Shown here in pieces: positions 34,439 through 43,289 of a stretch of DNA of 64,000 nt. Numbering within the stretch: position 1 is the stretch's first letter; each line of letters starts with the position of its first letter. Origin of the DNA: Chersky-267 sp034666965 (GTDB taxonomy: Bacteria; Chloroflexota; Limnocylindria; Limnocylindrales; CSP1-4); NCBI GenBank assembly GCA_034666965.1, contig JAXDKT010000161.1, positions 1 to 64,000 of the forward strand, given 5' to 3'. Made by a program: the position numbers and the translations under genes. Under the pieces are notes generated by a model. That model was not told the DNA's origin. It did not search any database and saw only the letters and a list, made by a program, of their open reading frames with translations.

Positions 34439-37048
34439 CTACTCGTGGTGGGCGTGGCGGCCGCCCGCGCCACCGTGCCCATTCCCGCCATGGGCGCCGC
34501 CGTGCCCGTTGGGGCCGTTGGGACCGGCGGCGATCGACGGTGGCAGGACCGGCAGCAGCCGGCTCGGGTCGGGCAGGCGACCGGCGACCCGGGCTCGCTC
34601 CATCCAGTCCGCCTCGCGCCGGATGTAGGTCGCCTCGGTCTCCATGTCGACCGCGGCCAGGGCGATGAGGTCGATCATCGGCTCTTCCCGGCTGGTATGC
34701 GACAGCTCGAACTGATCGCTGTGGCGCAGGGCGTCATAGGGGCAGGCGTCGACGCAGATGCCGCACAGGATGCAGCGGCTCTCGTCGACCTCGTACTTCT
34801 CCAGGACCCGCGGCTTGGGCATCAGCGCCCCGGTCGGACAGGTCTCCGCGCAGCGCCCGCACGACACGCACGGCGTGTCGTTGAGGCTCATGTCGAGGGG
34901 TGTCGTCACCAGCGTGTCGAAGCCGATTCTCATGAAGTCGTAGCAGGCCGCGCCGACGACCTCGGAGCAGACCTGGGCGCAGCGGCCGCAGTCGATGCAG
35001 CGCGACGGCTCGCGCAGGATGAACGCGTGGCTGTCGTCCCGGATGTAGTCGTGGTTGACCCCGGTGAACCGGTTCTCGGTGACGCTCCGGTAGCCGGCGC
35101 CCTGGTGATACGCGGGCTCGAGCGTCTTGAGGGTGGTCCCGTACTCGATCCCGAGCCGGCGCAGGTCGCAGAAGCCGATCGCCTCGCAGGTGCACTGGAG
35201 ACAGCGGGTCGACTCGGCCACGGCCTCGGCCGGCGTGTAGGGGATCTCGTACTCGACGTAGCTCTTGTTCCGGATCTCGGCGTCCATCGCCTTCATCCGG
35301 TAGCGAGGCTCCTTGACCTCGCTGGTGAAGGGCACGATCGACAGGAACTCGGGCTGCGGCTCGGCCAGGGTCTGGCGGGTCTTGATCGTCGACAGGTCGA
35401 GACCCTTGAGATAGGCGTCGGCGGCGTATGACGCCCGGCGGCCCTCCGCGATGGCCTGCACGACCGTCGCCGCGCCGATCCGGACGTCGCCCGTCCCGAA
35501 CACGCCCGCTCGGTCGGTCTCGAAGGTGACCGCGTCGGCCTTCAGCCGGCGCTGCTTGGTGGGCTGGGGCCCCTCGGAGCCGGGCCCGATCCAGGACAGG
35601 TCGGGGCCCTGGCCGATGGCCAGCAGGACCCGATCGCAGTCGATCGTGAACTCGGTCCCGGGCATCGGCTCCGGCCGACGCCTTCCGGAGGCGTCCGCTT
35701 CGCCCAGCTTGTTGCGGATGAACTCGACCCCGGTCACCTTGCCGGCCTCATCGACGATGACCCGGGTGGGAGCGGCCTGGAAGATGGCCTGGACGCCTTC
35801 TTCGATGGCCTCGTGGACCTCGTTCGCGGCCGGCATGTCCTTCATGTCCCGGCGGTAGACCAAGGTCACCTCGCCGGCCCCCTGGCGGATCGACGTCCGC
35901 GAGCAGTCCATCGAGGTGAAGCCACCGCCGATGACCACGACCCGCTTGCCGGCGTGACCCGGGTAGGGCAGGCCGAGGGTCGCGGTCTGGAGGTACTCCA
36001 GCCCGTCGATCACGCCATCGGCATCCTCGTTGGGAACCCCCAGCTTGTTGGTGTCGTAGCAGCCGATCGCGACCAGGACCGCATCGAAGCCTTGGCCCTG
36101 CAGGTCGTCGAGGGTGAAGTCGCGCCCGAGACCCTGACCGCACACGATCTTGCCGCCGAGCCGCGTCACCGACTCGTACTCGGCCTCGAGGACCTCGACC
36201 TTGGGCAGACGATACTGGGGGATCCCGTAGCGGAGCATCCCGCCGGGCGCCGCGTCGCGCTCGAAGACGGTCACCTCGTGGCCGGCCAGGAGGAGGTAGT
36301 AGGCGGCGCTCATGCCGGCCGGACCGGAGCCGATGACGGCGGCCCGTCGGCCACTCCTGGCCTGGGGCTCGAAGGGCAGCGGCGGATCCAGTCCGTCATC
36401 GAGCATCGCCTTGAGGACCTGGTCGCCGGCGTAGCGGTGGCTGTCCCGGATGGCGATCGCCTCGTCGACCTCGTCGCGCCGGCAGTGCTCCTCGCAGGGC
36501 GCCGGGCAGACCCGGCCGAGCACGCTCGGGAAGGGGATCGTCCGCTTGAAGATCCGGGTCGACTCGCGCCAGTCGCCCTCGGCGTTCTGCTTGAGGAAGC
36601 CCGGGATGTCGATGTGGCTGGGGCACTTGTTCTGGCACGGCGGCAGGCAGTAGGCGTTGTGGTCGCTGAAGATCAGCTCGAGGTTGGTCGCCCGCAACCG
36701 GCGCAGCTCCTCGGTCTGGGTCTGGACCTTCATGTCCGGCTCGCACGCTCGCGAGCAGCTGATCGGCGGACACTCCTCCCCCTCGACCTCGACCACGCAC
36801 ATCCGGCACGCGCCAAAGCCGGGCAGCTTGGGTTCGTAGCACAGGGTCGGGATCTCGATCCCGTTGTCGCGACAGACCTCCAGGATGGTCTGCCCCGCGT
36901 GACCATCGACGACCCGGCCGTCGACCTCGATTCGGAAGCCGGGACTGGCCTGCGGCCGCTGCGGCGCCGGGGTCGTCAGGAGCCGTTCGGCAAGCGAATC
37001 CGGCTGGTCCTGGGGCTGGGCGTCGGGTCTGATGATCAGGTCGGTCAT
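34439..37048 (-). CDS. nuoG: NuoG-like 2Fe-2S head fused to GltD-type NAD(P)H oxidoreductase and ferredoxin domains
   Basis: 869 residues. Residues 38-105 form a NuoG/ferredoxin-type 2Fe-2S domain with Cys70-x10-Cys81-x2-Cys84-x13-Cys98. Next comes His130-x3-Cys134-x3-Cys138-x3-Cys142, like the NuoG His-Cys cluster merged with a GltD helical domain (Cys181, 185, 189). Residues 235-550 are a GltD-like FAD/NAD(P) reductase (VIGSGPAGMSAAYYLLLAGH, then VVIGGGFTSMD and LVYRRDMKDMPA; the paired Arg favours NADPH). The C-terminus carries ferredoxin motifs at 684-694, 727-737 and 759-769, the last continuing like NuoI (ALRHSDQFELSHTSREEP), and a His/Gly tail. The molybdopterin-like domain of normal NuoG is absent. 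It sits between nuoF and nuoJ, where nuoG belongs. The ATG at 37048 is 11 nt after nuoF. Confidence 0.85.
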   Translation of the reverse strand: MTDLIIRPDAQPQDQPDSLAERLLTTPAPQRPQASPGFRIEVDGRVVDGHAGQTILEVCRDNGIEIPTLCYEPKLPGFGACRMCVVEVEGEECPPISCSRACEPDMKVQTQTEELRRLRATNLELIFSDHNAYCLPPCQNKCPSHIDIPGFLKQNAEGDWRESTRIFKRTIPFPSVLGRVCPAPCEEHCRRDEVDEAIAIRDSHRYAGDQVLKAMLDDGLDPPLPFEPQARSGRRAAVIGSGPAGMSAAYYLLLAGHEVTVFERDAAPGGMLRYGIPQYRLPKVEVLEAEYESVTRLGGKIVCGQGLGRDFTLDDLQGQGFDAVLVAIGCYDTNKLGVPNEDADGVIDGLEYLQTATLGLPYPGHAGKRVVVIGGGFTSMDCSRTSIRQGAGEVTLVYRRDMKDMPAANEVHEAIEEGVQAIFQAAPTRVIVDEAGKVTGVEFIRNKLGEADASGRRRPEPMPGTEFTIDCDRVLLAIGQGPDLSWIGPGSEGPQPTKQRRLKADAVTFETDRAGVFGTGDVRIGAATVVQAIAEGRRASYAADAYLKGLDLSTIKTRQTLAEPQPEFLSIVPFTSEVKEPRYRMKAMDAEIRNKSYVEYEIPYTPAEAVAESTRCLQCTCEAIGFCDLRRLGIEYGTTLKTLEPAYHQGAGYRSVTENRFTGVNHDYIRDDSHAFILREPSRCIDCGRCAQVCSEVVGAACYDFMRIGFDTLVTTPLDMSLNDTPCVSCGRCAETCPTGALMPKPRVLEKYEVDESRCILCGICVDACPYDALRHSDQFELSHTSREEPMIDLIALAAVDMETEATYIRREADWMERARVAGRLPDPSRLLPVLPPSIAAGPNGPNGHGGAHGGNGHGGAGGRHAHHE

Positions 37049-37059
37049 CGGGCGCCTCG

Positions 37060-38397
37060 TCAGGCCCGTCCGGCGAGGGCCACCGCGATCGGGTGACACA
37101 CGCCCGCGGGGCAGGTGCTGCGGAGGAGGTGATCGTCCAGCTCGGGCCGGAAGTATCGCATCGCGCTGGTTGTCGGAAGCGTCGCGAGCCGCTCGTGGTC
37201 GCACAGGGCCGAGCCCACGATGTCGCTGGCCAGGTCGAGCGCCAGAGCGGCATCGCCCGGCCGGGGGGTCCCCGCGGCCATCCGATCGACGATCTCCGAC
37301 AGGCGCCGCGTGCCGATCCGGCAGGGGATCGTCTTGCCGCAGGCCTGGTCGGCGCAGAACCGGGTCAACAGTCGGGCCAGATCGACGATGCAGGCTTGGT
37401 CGTCGGCGACCACGATGGAGCCCGAACCAATGTGGGCGTCGACGGCCCGAAGGGCGTCGTATTCGTAGGGCGTGTCGAGGAGGTCGGGTGGCAGGAAGCC
37501 CCCCGAAGGGCCGCCAACGAGAACGGCCTTGATCGGACGCTCGGGCTCGCTTCCGCGCCCACGAGCGTGGACGAGATCGACCAGGTCCCGCAGCTTCGTT
37601 CCGATTGGCACCTCGGCGATGCCCGCGCCGCCCGGTCCCCGGAGCTGGACCAGGATCGTCCCGGGGCTCGCCTTCGAGCCGATCGCGGCATACGCCTCAG
37701 CCCCGTGGTTCACGATCCAGGGGACCGCGGCCAGGGTCTGCACGTTGTGGACCAGCGTGGGGCGCCCGAAAAGTCCCTGCTCGGCTGGGTGCGGTGGACG
37801 TTGCTCGGGCTGCCCGCGCTTGCCCTCCAGCGCCTTGAGCAGGACGGTCTCCTCGCCCAACATGTAGGCGCCCTGAACGGGTCGGATCTCGATCCGCACC
37901 GGCCAGCCCGTCTCGACCGCGTCGGGGCCGATCAGGCCGGTCTCCTCGGCCGCGGAGATTGCTGCCTCGAGCGTCCGGATTGCCGCTTCGGCATCGGATC
38001 GAACTGCGATGAAGCCTTGGCGGGCGTCGATCGCATAGGCCGCCAGGGCCATCCCCTCGATCACCGCGAACGGGGCCCGCTCGAGGAGCGTGCGGTCGGT
38101 CTGGACGGCGGGATCCGCGCCATAGCCGTTGGCCACGACGTAGCGACGGGCCTCGGGAGCGCTGGCTGCGGCACGCCACTTGGTCCCGCTCGGGAAGCCC
38201 GCCCCGCCGCGACCGCGCAGGCCCGAGCCGGCCACGGCGGTCACGACCTGGCTCGGGGTCATCGCTCGGACTGCGGTCTTGAGCGCCTCGAAGGCCCCGG
38301 TCCGGATCGCGCTGTCGAGATCGGTGGGATCGCCGCCGTCAGTCGCGGGCAGGAGCACCCGCGGCCAGCTCGAAGGAGTCGCGAGCAGGTTTGTCAC
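37060..38397 (-). CDS. nuoF: NADH-quinone oxidoreductase subunit F (variant 4Fe-4S site)
   Basis: 445 residues. The FMN site is intact (GSGLRGRGGAGFPSGTKW) and the NADH-side block reads GAYMLGEETVLLKALEGKRG, with GLFGRPTLVHNVQTLA. The C-terminal 4Fe-4S (N3) motif, normally CGKCTPC, reads CGKTIPC (nt 37321-37341), so the middle cysteine is Thr; the distant fourth ligand is kept (SALCDHERL). NuoF accepts hydride from NADH on FMN and passes electrons to N3. Loss of a ligand may change or remove the cluster. The start overlaps the NuoI/E fusion by 4 nt. Confidence 0.88.
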   Translation of the reverse strand: MTNLLATPSSWPRVLLPATDGGDPTDLDSAIRTGAFEALKTAVRAMTPSQVVTAVAGSGLRGRGGAGFPSGTKWRAAASAPEARRYVVANGYGADPAVQTDRTLLERAPFAVIEGMALAAYAIDARQGFIAVRSDAEAAIRTLEAAISAAEETGLIGPDAVETGWPVRIEIRPVQGAYMLGEETVLLKALEGKRGQPEQRPPHPAEQGLFGRPTLVHNVQTLAAVPWIVNHGAEAYAAIGSKASPGTILVQLRGPGGAGIAEVPIGTKLRDLVDLVHARGRGSEPERPIKAVLVGGPSGGFLPPDLLDTPYEYDALRAVDAHIGSGSIVVADDQACIVDLARLLTRFCADQACGKTIPCRIGTRRLSEIVDRMAAGTPRPGDAALALDLASDIVGSALCDHERLATLPTTSAMRYFRPELDDHLLRSTCPAGVCHPIAVALAGRA

Positions 38398-39065
38398 CGT
38401 TCGCCCGCCGGTGCGTCGTCGGCCGCGTCCGGTCGGGCGCCTCGCCCGCTGAGAGCGCCGTCGAGCGCGCCCAGGTAGGCCTCGTCCGCGCGCCCCGGCG
38501 CCGCCGCGGGAGCGCCGACCGCCAGGTGGTCGTAGTAGGTGGCCGTGCCGTAGAGCATGGCGTACCAGGCACCGGTCGACTGGCTCACCCGCTTGAGCGC
38601 CGCGACGGGAACGTAGCCGTACTCGGCCTGGATCGCGGCGAGGATCCCGAGGAGCTCCTTGGGATCGTGGTCGAAGCCCTCGAGGATTTCGTCGACGGCG
38701 TGCAGATCGATCCCGTGGAAGTGCTCATAAACCGGGTCGGGAACGGTCCGTCCGGCGCGCCGGAGGGCCGACTCCTCGCGCCGTTCGCCATAGGTCTCGG
38801 GCGGGCCCCAGTGGATCGCATAGCGGCCCTTGGTGTCGACGCCACCCATGTCGATGCACTCGACCGGGCAGGCCTGGGCGCATTGGAAGCAGGTCTCGCA
38901 TTTGAGCGTCCCGTACTCGTCGTAGAGCAGCTGCAGACGCCCCCGGAACTTGGGCGGGATGCTGGCCGGGACCTCGGGATAGAGGTTGGTGACCTTGGGC
39001 TCGAAGAAGCGGCGCAGGGTCAGGGCCATGCCCCGAACCAGACCGAGTCCGGGCACGAAGCTCAT
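38394..39065 (-). CDS. nuoI: NuoI-NuoE fusion protein (one ferredoxin motif, truncated NuoE)
   Basis: 223 residues. The first part is NuoI: GMALTLRRFFEPKVTNLYPE, RGRLQLLYDEYG and one 4Fe-4S motif, Cys56-x2-Cys59-x2-Cys62-x3-Cys66-Pro. The second CxxCxxCxxxCP of normal NuoI is missing. From about residue 120 the chain matches the N-terminal helical part of NuoE (DHDPKELLGILAAIQAEYGY, then VPVAALKRVSQSTGAWYAM), but the thioredoxin-like 2Fe-2S half with its four cysteines is absent. The tail is low in complexity. It lies 10 nt after nuoH and overlaps nuoF. No separate nuoE or nuoI gene is present in the operon. Confidence 0.85.
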   Translation of the reverse strand: MSFVPGLGLVRGMALTLRRFFEPKVTNLYPEVPASIPPKFRGRLQLLYDEYGTLKCETCFQCAQACPVECIDMGGVDTKGRYAIHWGPPETYGERREESALRRAGRTVPDPVYEHFHGIDLHAVDEILEGFDHDPKELLGILAAIQAEYGYVPVAALKRVSQSTGAWYAMLYGTATYYDHLAVGAPAAAPGRADEAYLGALDGALSGRGARPDAADDAPAGER

Positions 39066-39075
39066 CGGGTGGTCC

Positions 39076-40422
39076 TCATCGGATGCCGTCCACGACCAGG
39101 ATGGCCAGGGCGGTCACGAACAGGTTGAGCAGCGAAGCGGGCAACAGCCACTTCCAGGCGAAGCCCATGAGCTGATCGATCCGGACCCGCGGCAACGTTC
39201 CGCGCATCCACACGAAGAGGAATACGAAGCCATACGTCTTGGTCAGGAACCAGAGCAGGCCCACGACCCAGTCGAAGCTGAGGAATGCGAACCCGACGAG
39301 CGCCGCCACGGCCACCAGGTTGAACAGGACGAAGCCGATGACCAGCGCCTGCCACAGCTTGACCTGGCTGTTGACGAGGTAGAAGGGCAGGCCCAGGACC
39401 AAGATTCCCAGCGGCGGGATGAGCGCCAGGGCGAACAGCAGGCCGATGCCCATGCCGCTCAGATCGGGCTGGGCCACGATCGGCCAGGGCCAGTCGAAGG
39501 GCGCGTTCCAGCCGCCCATGAAGAGGGCCACCGTCAGGCCCGAGACGATGAACACGTTGACGTACTCGGCGAAGAAGAAGAACCCGAAGCGCATACCCGA
39601 GTACTCGGTGGCGAACCCGGCCACGATCTCGGAGTCCGCCTCGGTCAGGTCGAACGGGGTCCGGTTCGCCTCAGCGGTCGCGGCGATGAAGAAGATCACG
39701 AAGGCCAGTGGCTGCCGGAAGACGTACCAGTCGAACAGGCTGCCGGACTGGTTGAGGGTGATCTGGTTGACGCTCAGGGTTCCCGACAGCAGGACGATCC
39801 CGACCACCGACAGGGTCAGCGGGATCTCGTAGCTCACGATCTGGGCCGCCGCCCGAAGCCCGCCCAGCAGCGAGTACTTGTTGAAGCTGGACCAGCCGGC
39901 CATCAGCAACCCGACCACGCCCAGCCCGCCCATGGCGAAGAAGTAGAGCAGCCCGATGTTGAGGTCCAGGCCGAACAGGCCGGGAGCGAACGGGACCACG
40001 ACCAGGGTCATGACGCTGGCGACATAGACCACGATCGGGGCCCAGGTGAACACCAGCGGGTCGGCCCCGGTCGGGGTGAAGTCCTCTTTCATCAGGACCT
40101 TGAGCCCGTGGACCACCGACAGCAGCGAGCCATACGGCCCGACCCGGTCGGGACCGTAGCGCAGGTTCATCAGGGCGATGACCTTCATCTCCATGTAGAT
40201 GATCAGGAAGGCCGTCGGGACGGTCATCAGCAGGATGATGGTTGCGGCCACGACGAAGCGGACGAGCGGCACGTTGTCGCCCAGGAAGGTCAGGACCACC
40301 GGTCCGACGATGACCACGGCTGCGGTCAGGCCGGCGGCCAGGACGAGCAGCAGGGGCACGGCCGTGAACACGATCTTGCCCGGCAGGGTCAGGCGGCCGA
40401 ACGTCCGACTGAGCATCGCCAT
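39076..40422 (-). CDS. nuoH: NADH-quinone oxidoreductase subunit H
   Basis: 448 residues, longer than the usual about 330-420, with about nine membrane helices. NuoH links the quinone site to the membrane arm. The signature loops are present: MEMKVIALMNLRYGPDRVGP, LKVLMKEDFTPTGAD, QIVSYEIPLTLSVVG, AEANRTPFDLTEADSE and WMRGTLPRVRIDQLM. It follows nuoD without a gap and precedes the NuoI/E fusion, as NuoH normally precedes NuoI. Confidence 0.96.
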   Translation of the reverse strand: MAMLSRTFGRLTLPGKIVFTAVPLLLVLAAGLTAAVVIVGPVVLTFLGDNVPLVRFVVAATIILLMTVPTAFLIIYMEMKVIALMNLRYGPDRVGPYGSLLSVVHGLKVLMKEDFTPTGADPLVFTWAPIVVYVASVMTLVVVPFAPGLFGLDLNIGLLYFFAMGGLGVVGLLMAGWSSFNKYSLLGGLRAAAQIVSYEIPLTLSVVGIVLLSGTLSVNQITLNQSGSLFDWYVFRQPLAFVIFFIAATAEANRTPFDLTEADSEIVAGFATEYSGMRFGFFFFAEYVNVFIVSGLTVALFMGGWNAPFDWPWPIVAQPDLSGMGIGLLFALALIPPLGILVLGLPFYLVNSQVKLWQALVIGFVLFNLVAVAALVGFAFLSFDWVVGLLWFLTKTYGFVFLFVWMRGTLPRVRIDQLMGFAWKWLLPASLLNLFVTALAILVVDGIR

Positions 40423-41640
40423 CTACTTGTCGACGCCCCCCATGATCGGATCGAGCGAGGCCATGATCGCCATCGTGTCGGCGATGAGATTGCCCGGGGT
40501 CAGCAGCCCGACCGCCTGGAGGTGGACGAAGCTGGGGTCATGGATCCGCATCCTGAAGGGCTGGTCGGTTCCGTCACTGATGGCGTACGTGGCGTACTGC
40601 CCGCGAGGACCCTCGACCGCGGCGTAGGCCCGGCCGGGCCGGGGCCGCATCAGCCGGGGCAGCTTGGCCATGATCGGCCCGTCGGGCATCTCGTTGAGGC
40701 ACTGGTCGATGATCCGCAGGCTCTGCTTGATCTCATCGAGACGAACCAGGTAGCGCGCGAGGCAATCGCCTTCCTGGCGGGTCGGGACATCGAAGTCGAG
40801 CTCGGGATAGATGCTGTAGGGGTGCGACCGGCGCATGTCCAGGGGAACCCCGGAGGCCCGGATGTTGGGTCCGGTCATGCACATCCGGAAGGCGGTTTCG
40901 CGATCGAGCGTGCCCAGGCCGCGCATGCGCCGGACGAAGATCTCGTTCTGATTGAGTAGGGTCTGGTTGGCCTCGATCTGCTCGGTGGCCTTGCTCATCC
41001 AGGTCCCCAGCCGGCTCATGAACTCGTGATTGAGATCGCCGTTGACGCCGCCGATCCGGAAGTAATTGAAGAGCATCCGTTGACCGGTGAGCGCGGCCAG
41101 CAGCTCGACGATGTCGTCGCGCTCGATGAAGCTCCACAGGATCGGCGTCAGCCCGCCGAGGTCGAGCGCCATCCAGCCCATGAACAGGGCGTGACTGGCG
41201 ACCCGGTTGAGCTCACCCGACAGGACCCGGATGTATTCGGCGCGGCGCGGGACCTCGACGTCCATGAGCTTCTCGAAGGCCATCACCGGGGCCCATTCGT
41301 TGAACAGCGCGCTGACGTACTCGAGCGGATCGGTGTAGGCGATGGTGTGGTGGTAGTCGGCGTTCTCGCACAGCTTCTCCACGCCGCGATGGAGGTAGCC
41401 CAGGACCGGGTCAAGGTCGACCACGCGCTCGCCCTCGAGCTTGAGCACGACCCGCAGGACGCCGTGGGTGGAGGGATGCTGCGGCCCCATGTTGACGAAC
41501 AGCTCGCCGTCGCCGAGGGTGTAGAACTCGGCCTCGCGCTCGGTCCGAGGCGGATATGGCGGGATCGGCTCGAAGACGCCGATCTGCTCCTCGAGCATGA
41601 CCCGCGGATCGTCCGTGGACGGGACCCGGATGGTCGTCAC
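40423..41640 (-). CDS. nuoD: NADH-quinone oxidoreductase subunit D
   Basis: 405 residues, the hydrogenase-large-subunit-like part of the quinone site. The key loop GPQHPSTHGVLRVVLKL, then YLHRGVEKLCE, RVASHALFMGW and DRETAFRMCMTGPNIRASG are all typical. The frame is open to 41754, but GTG 41640 has a GAGG about 9 nt upstream, stands 10 nt after nuoC and gives the usual length. It is the equivalent of mitochondrial NDUFS2, the target of the NDUFAF7 methyltransferase, whose homologue is encoded just upstream of this operon. Confidence 0.96.
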   Translation of the reverse strand: MTTIRVPSTDDPRVMLEEQIGVFEPIPPYPPRTEREAEFYTLGDGELFVNMGPQHPSTHGVLRVVLKLEGERVVDLDPVLGYLHRGVEKLCENADYHHTIAYTDPLEYVSALFNEWAPVMAFEKLMDVEVPRRAEYIRVLSGELNRVASHALFMGWMALDLGGLTPILWSFIERDDIVELLAALTGQRMLFNYFRIGGVNGDLNHEFMSRLGTWMSKATEQIEANQTLLNQNEIFVRRMRGLGTLDRETAFRMCMTGPNIRASGVPLDMRRSHPYSIYPELDFDVPTRQEGDCLARYLVRLDEIKQSLRIIDQCLNEMPDGPIMAKLPRLMRPRPGRAYAAVEGPRGQYATYAISDGTDQPFRMRIHDPSFVHLQAVGLLTPGNLIADTMAIMASLDPIMGGVDK

Positions 41641-41650
41641 CGCCGCTGCC

Positions 41651-42202
41651 TCAGCTCGACCTGGTCCGCCGGACACGATCGTCCGGGGTCGCGTCGACCG
41701 GCTCGTGGGTGCGTTCCATGTGGCGGACGCCGCCGCCCGGGGAGCGGGCCGCATCGTCGGGCAGGTAGAAGTCCTTGCGCAACGGGAAGCTGGTGTAGTC
41801 GGCCGGCATATAGATCCGGCGCAGGTCGCGGTTGCCTTCGAACGCGATTCCGAACATGTCGTAGGCCTCGCGCTCCTGCCACTCGGCGCCCTTCCACAGG
41901 AAGGTGACCGAGGGGACCCGCGGATCGTCGCGGGACAGGCCGTCCGCGACCACTCGCAGCCAGTCCGGGCTGGTCGGGCTCCACAGGTGATAGACCGCCT
42001 GCATCGTGGTCCCGGTGTCGACGCCGCACAGGTCCATCAGGGCCTCGAACCCGAAGTCGGGCTCGTCATGAAGCGCCCGCATGACCTCGGGCAGGTCGCC
42101 CGGCGCGACCCGGATCTCGGTCTCGTCGTGGCGCTGGCGAACGGGCCCCAGCAGCCACTGTCCGAAGCGGGCTTCGAGGCGGCGCCGGAGGGATCGGTCC
42201 AC
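41651..42202 (-). CDS. nuoC: NADH-quinone oxidoreductase subunit C
   Basis: 183 residues. It shows the 30-kDa subunit pattern: FGFEALMDLCGVD, YHLWSPTSPDWLRV, RVPSVTFLWKGAEWQERE, YDMFGIAFEGNRDLRRIY and the C-terminal FPLRKDFYLPD. It is not fused to NuoD. GTG 42202 is chosen because it follows nuoB by 5 nt and precedes the first conserved helix; the frame upstream overlaps nuoB and has no family similarity. Confidence 0.94.
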   Translation of the reverse strand: MDRSLRRRLEARFGQWLLGPVRQRHDETEIRVAPGDLPEVMRALHDEPDFGFEALMDLCGVDTGTTMQAVYHLWSPTSPDWLRVVADGLSRDDPRVPSVTFLWKGAEWQEREAYDMFGIAFEGNRDLRRIYMPADYTSFPLRKDFYLPDDAARSPGGGVRHMERTHEPVDATPDDRVRRTRSS

Positions 42203-42207
42203 CGGGC

Positions 42208-42942
42208 TCAGACTCCGTCCGGGACGGTCGGCCCGATGGCGCGCTCCGGCCAGTGGCCGCGGCGCTCGAGCACGAGCTGCTGGAGCTTCATCATCCCGTA
42301 GATGAGGCCCTCCGGCCGGGGCGGACAGCCCGGCACGTAGACGTCCACGGGCATCACCCGGTCGATCCCCTGGATCGTCGAGTAGCTCCGCTTGTAGCGT
42401 CCGCCCGAGCAGGTGCAGTCCCCCATCGCGACGCACCACTTGGGTTCGGGCATCTGTTCCCACAGGCGGACGAGCGGGCCGGCCATCTTGGTCGTCAGCG
42501 TGCCGGCCACGATCAGGACGTCGGCCTGGCGCGGGCTGGCCCGGAACGGGAACATGCCCCAGCGATCCATGTCGTTCTTGGACGTCGCCGCCGACATCAT
42601 CTCGATGGCACAGCAGGCCAGGCCCGACAGGAGCGGCCAGAGGCTGTTCGCCCGGATCAGGTCGAGCACGACGTCGGCCTTGGTCGGGATGACCTCGAGG
42701 GCACCCCAGCGAGCGTCGTCGTGACGGCCGGCGTCGCTGGCTGCGTACTCGCGCAGATGAGCGGCGTCGGACGTGCCCGCGGCGCTGTACGCGGCCGGCT
42801 CGGCCGATTGCCAGAGCGTGTTCGGGACCACGATCGGGGCCATCGGGTCGCGATCGCCGGCGACCGTGAGCGAGCGCTCGTCGGTCGGCTCGGCGGCTTC
42901 CACGCCGGCCGGCCCGGTCGCGCCCTCGGGCGTCAGCGCCAT
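42208..42942 (-). CDS. nuoB: NADH-quinone oxidoreductase subunit B
   Basis: 244 residues. NuoB holds cluster N2 next to quinone; its ligands appear in GLACCAIEMMSAA (tandem Cys), AMGDCTCSGG and YVPGCPPRPEGLIYG. The protein is longer than the usual about 160-190 because of an N-terminal extension of about 70 residues that is Ala/Glu-rich, so the true start could be further in (for example ATG giving MAPIVVPNTLWQ). As given, the ATG overlaps the end of nuoA by 10 nt. Confidence 0.94.
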   Translation of the reverse strand: MALTPEGATGPAGVEAAEPTDERSLTVAGDRDPMAPIVVPNTLWQSAEPAAYSAAGTSDAAHLREYAASDAGRHDDARWGALEVIPTKADVVLDLIRANSLWPLLSGLACCAIEMMSAATSKNDMDRWGMFPFRASPRQADVLIVAGTLTTKMAGPLVRLWEQMPEPKWCVAMGDCTCSGGRYKRSYSTIQGIDRVMPVDVYVPGCPPRPEGLIYGMMKLQQLVLERRGHWPERAIGPTVPDGV

Positions 42943-43289
42943 GTCAGGACACCCTTGCGCCAGGCGTAGGCCAACCCCAGCAGGAGGATCCCGACGAACA
43001 CGAGCATGCTCACCAGGCCGCCCAGGAGCAGGTCCCGGAAGACGATCGCCCAGAGGTAGATGAAGATCACCTCGATGTCGAACGCCACGAACAGCAGGGC
43101 GTAGATGTAGAACGACAGGCCGAATCGACCGTGGGTATCGCCGTACGTGTCAATGCCCGACTCGTAGGGCAGGCCCTTGTGGCCGTCGCCACGGTTTCGA
43201 TGGGAGATGAGCCAGGCCGCGCCGATGGTCACGATGACGAACGAGACGCCGGCGAAGGCGAACCCGACGACGTACCAGATCCCGGTCAA
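42933..43289 (-). CDS. nuoA: NADH-quinone oxidoreductase subunit A
   Basis: 118 residues, three membrane helices. The NuoA signatures GLPYESGIDTYGDTHGRF, YALLFVAFDIEVIFIYLWA are present. It is the first gene of the nuo operon. The start is a TTG with GAGG about 6 nt upstream; no ATG or GTG fits the short conserved N-terminus. Confidence 0.94.
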   Translation of the reverse strand: MTGIWYVVGFAFAGVSFVIVTIGAAWLISHRNRGDGHKGLPYESGIDTYGDTHGRFGLSFYIYALLFVAFDIEVIFIYLWAIVFRDLLLGGLVSMLVFVGILLLGLAYAWRKGVLTWR

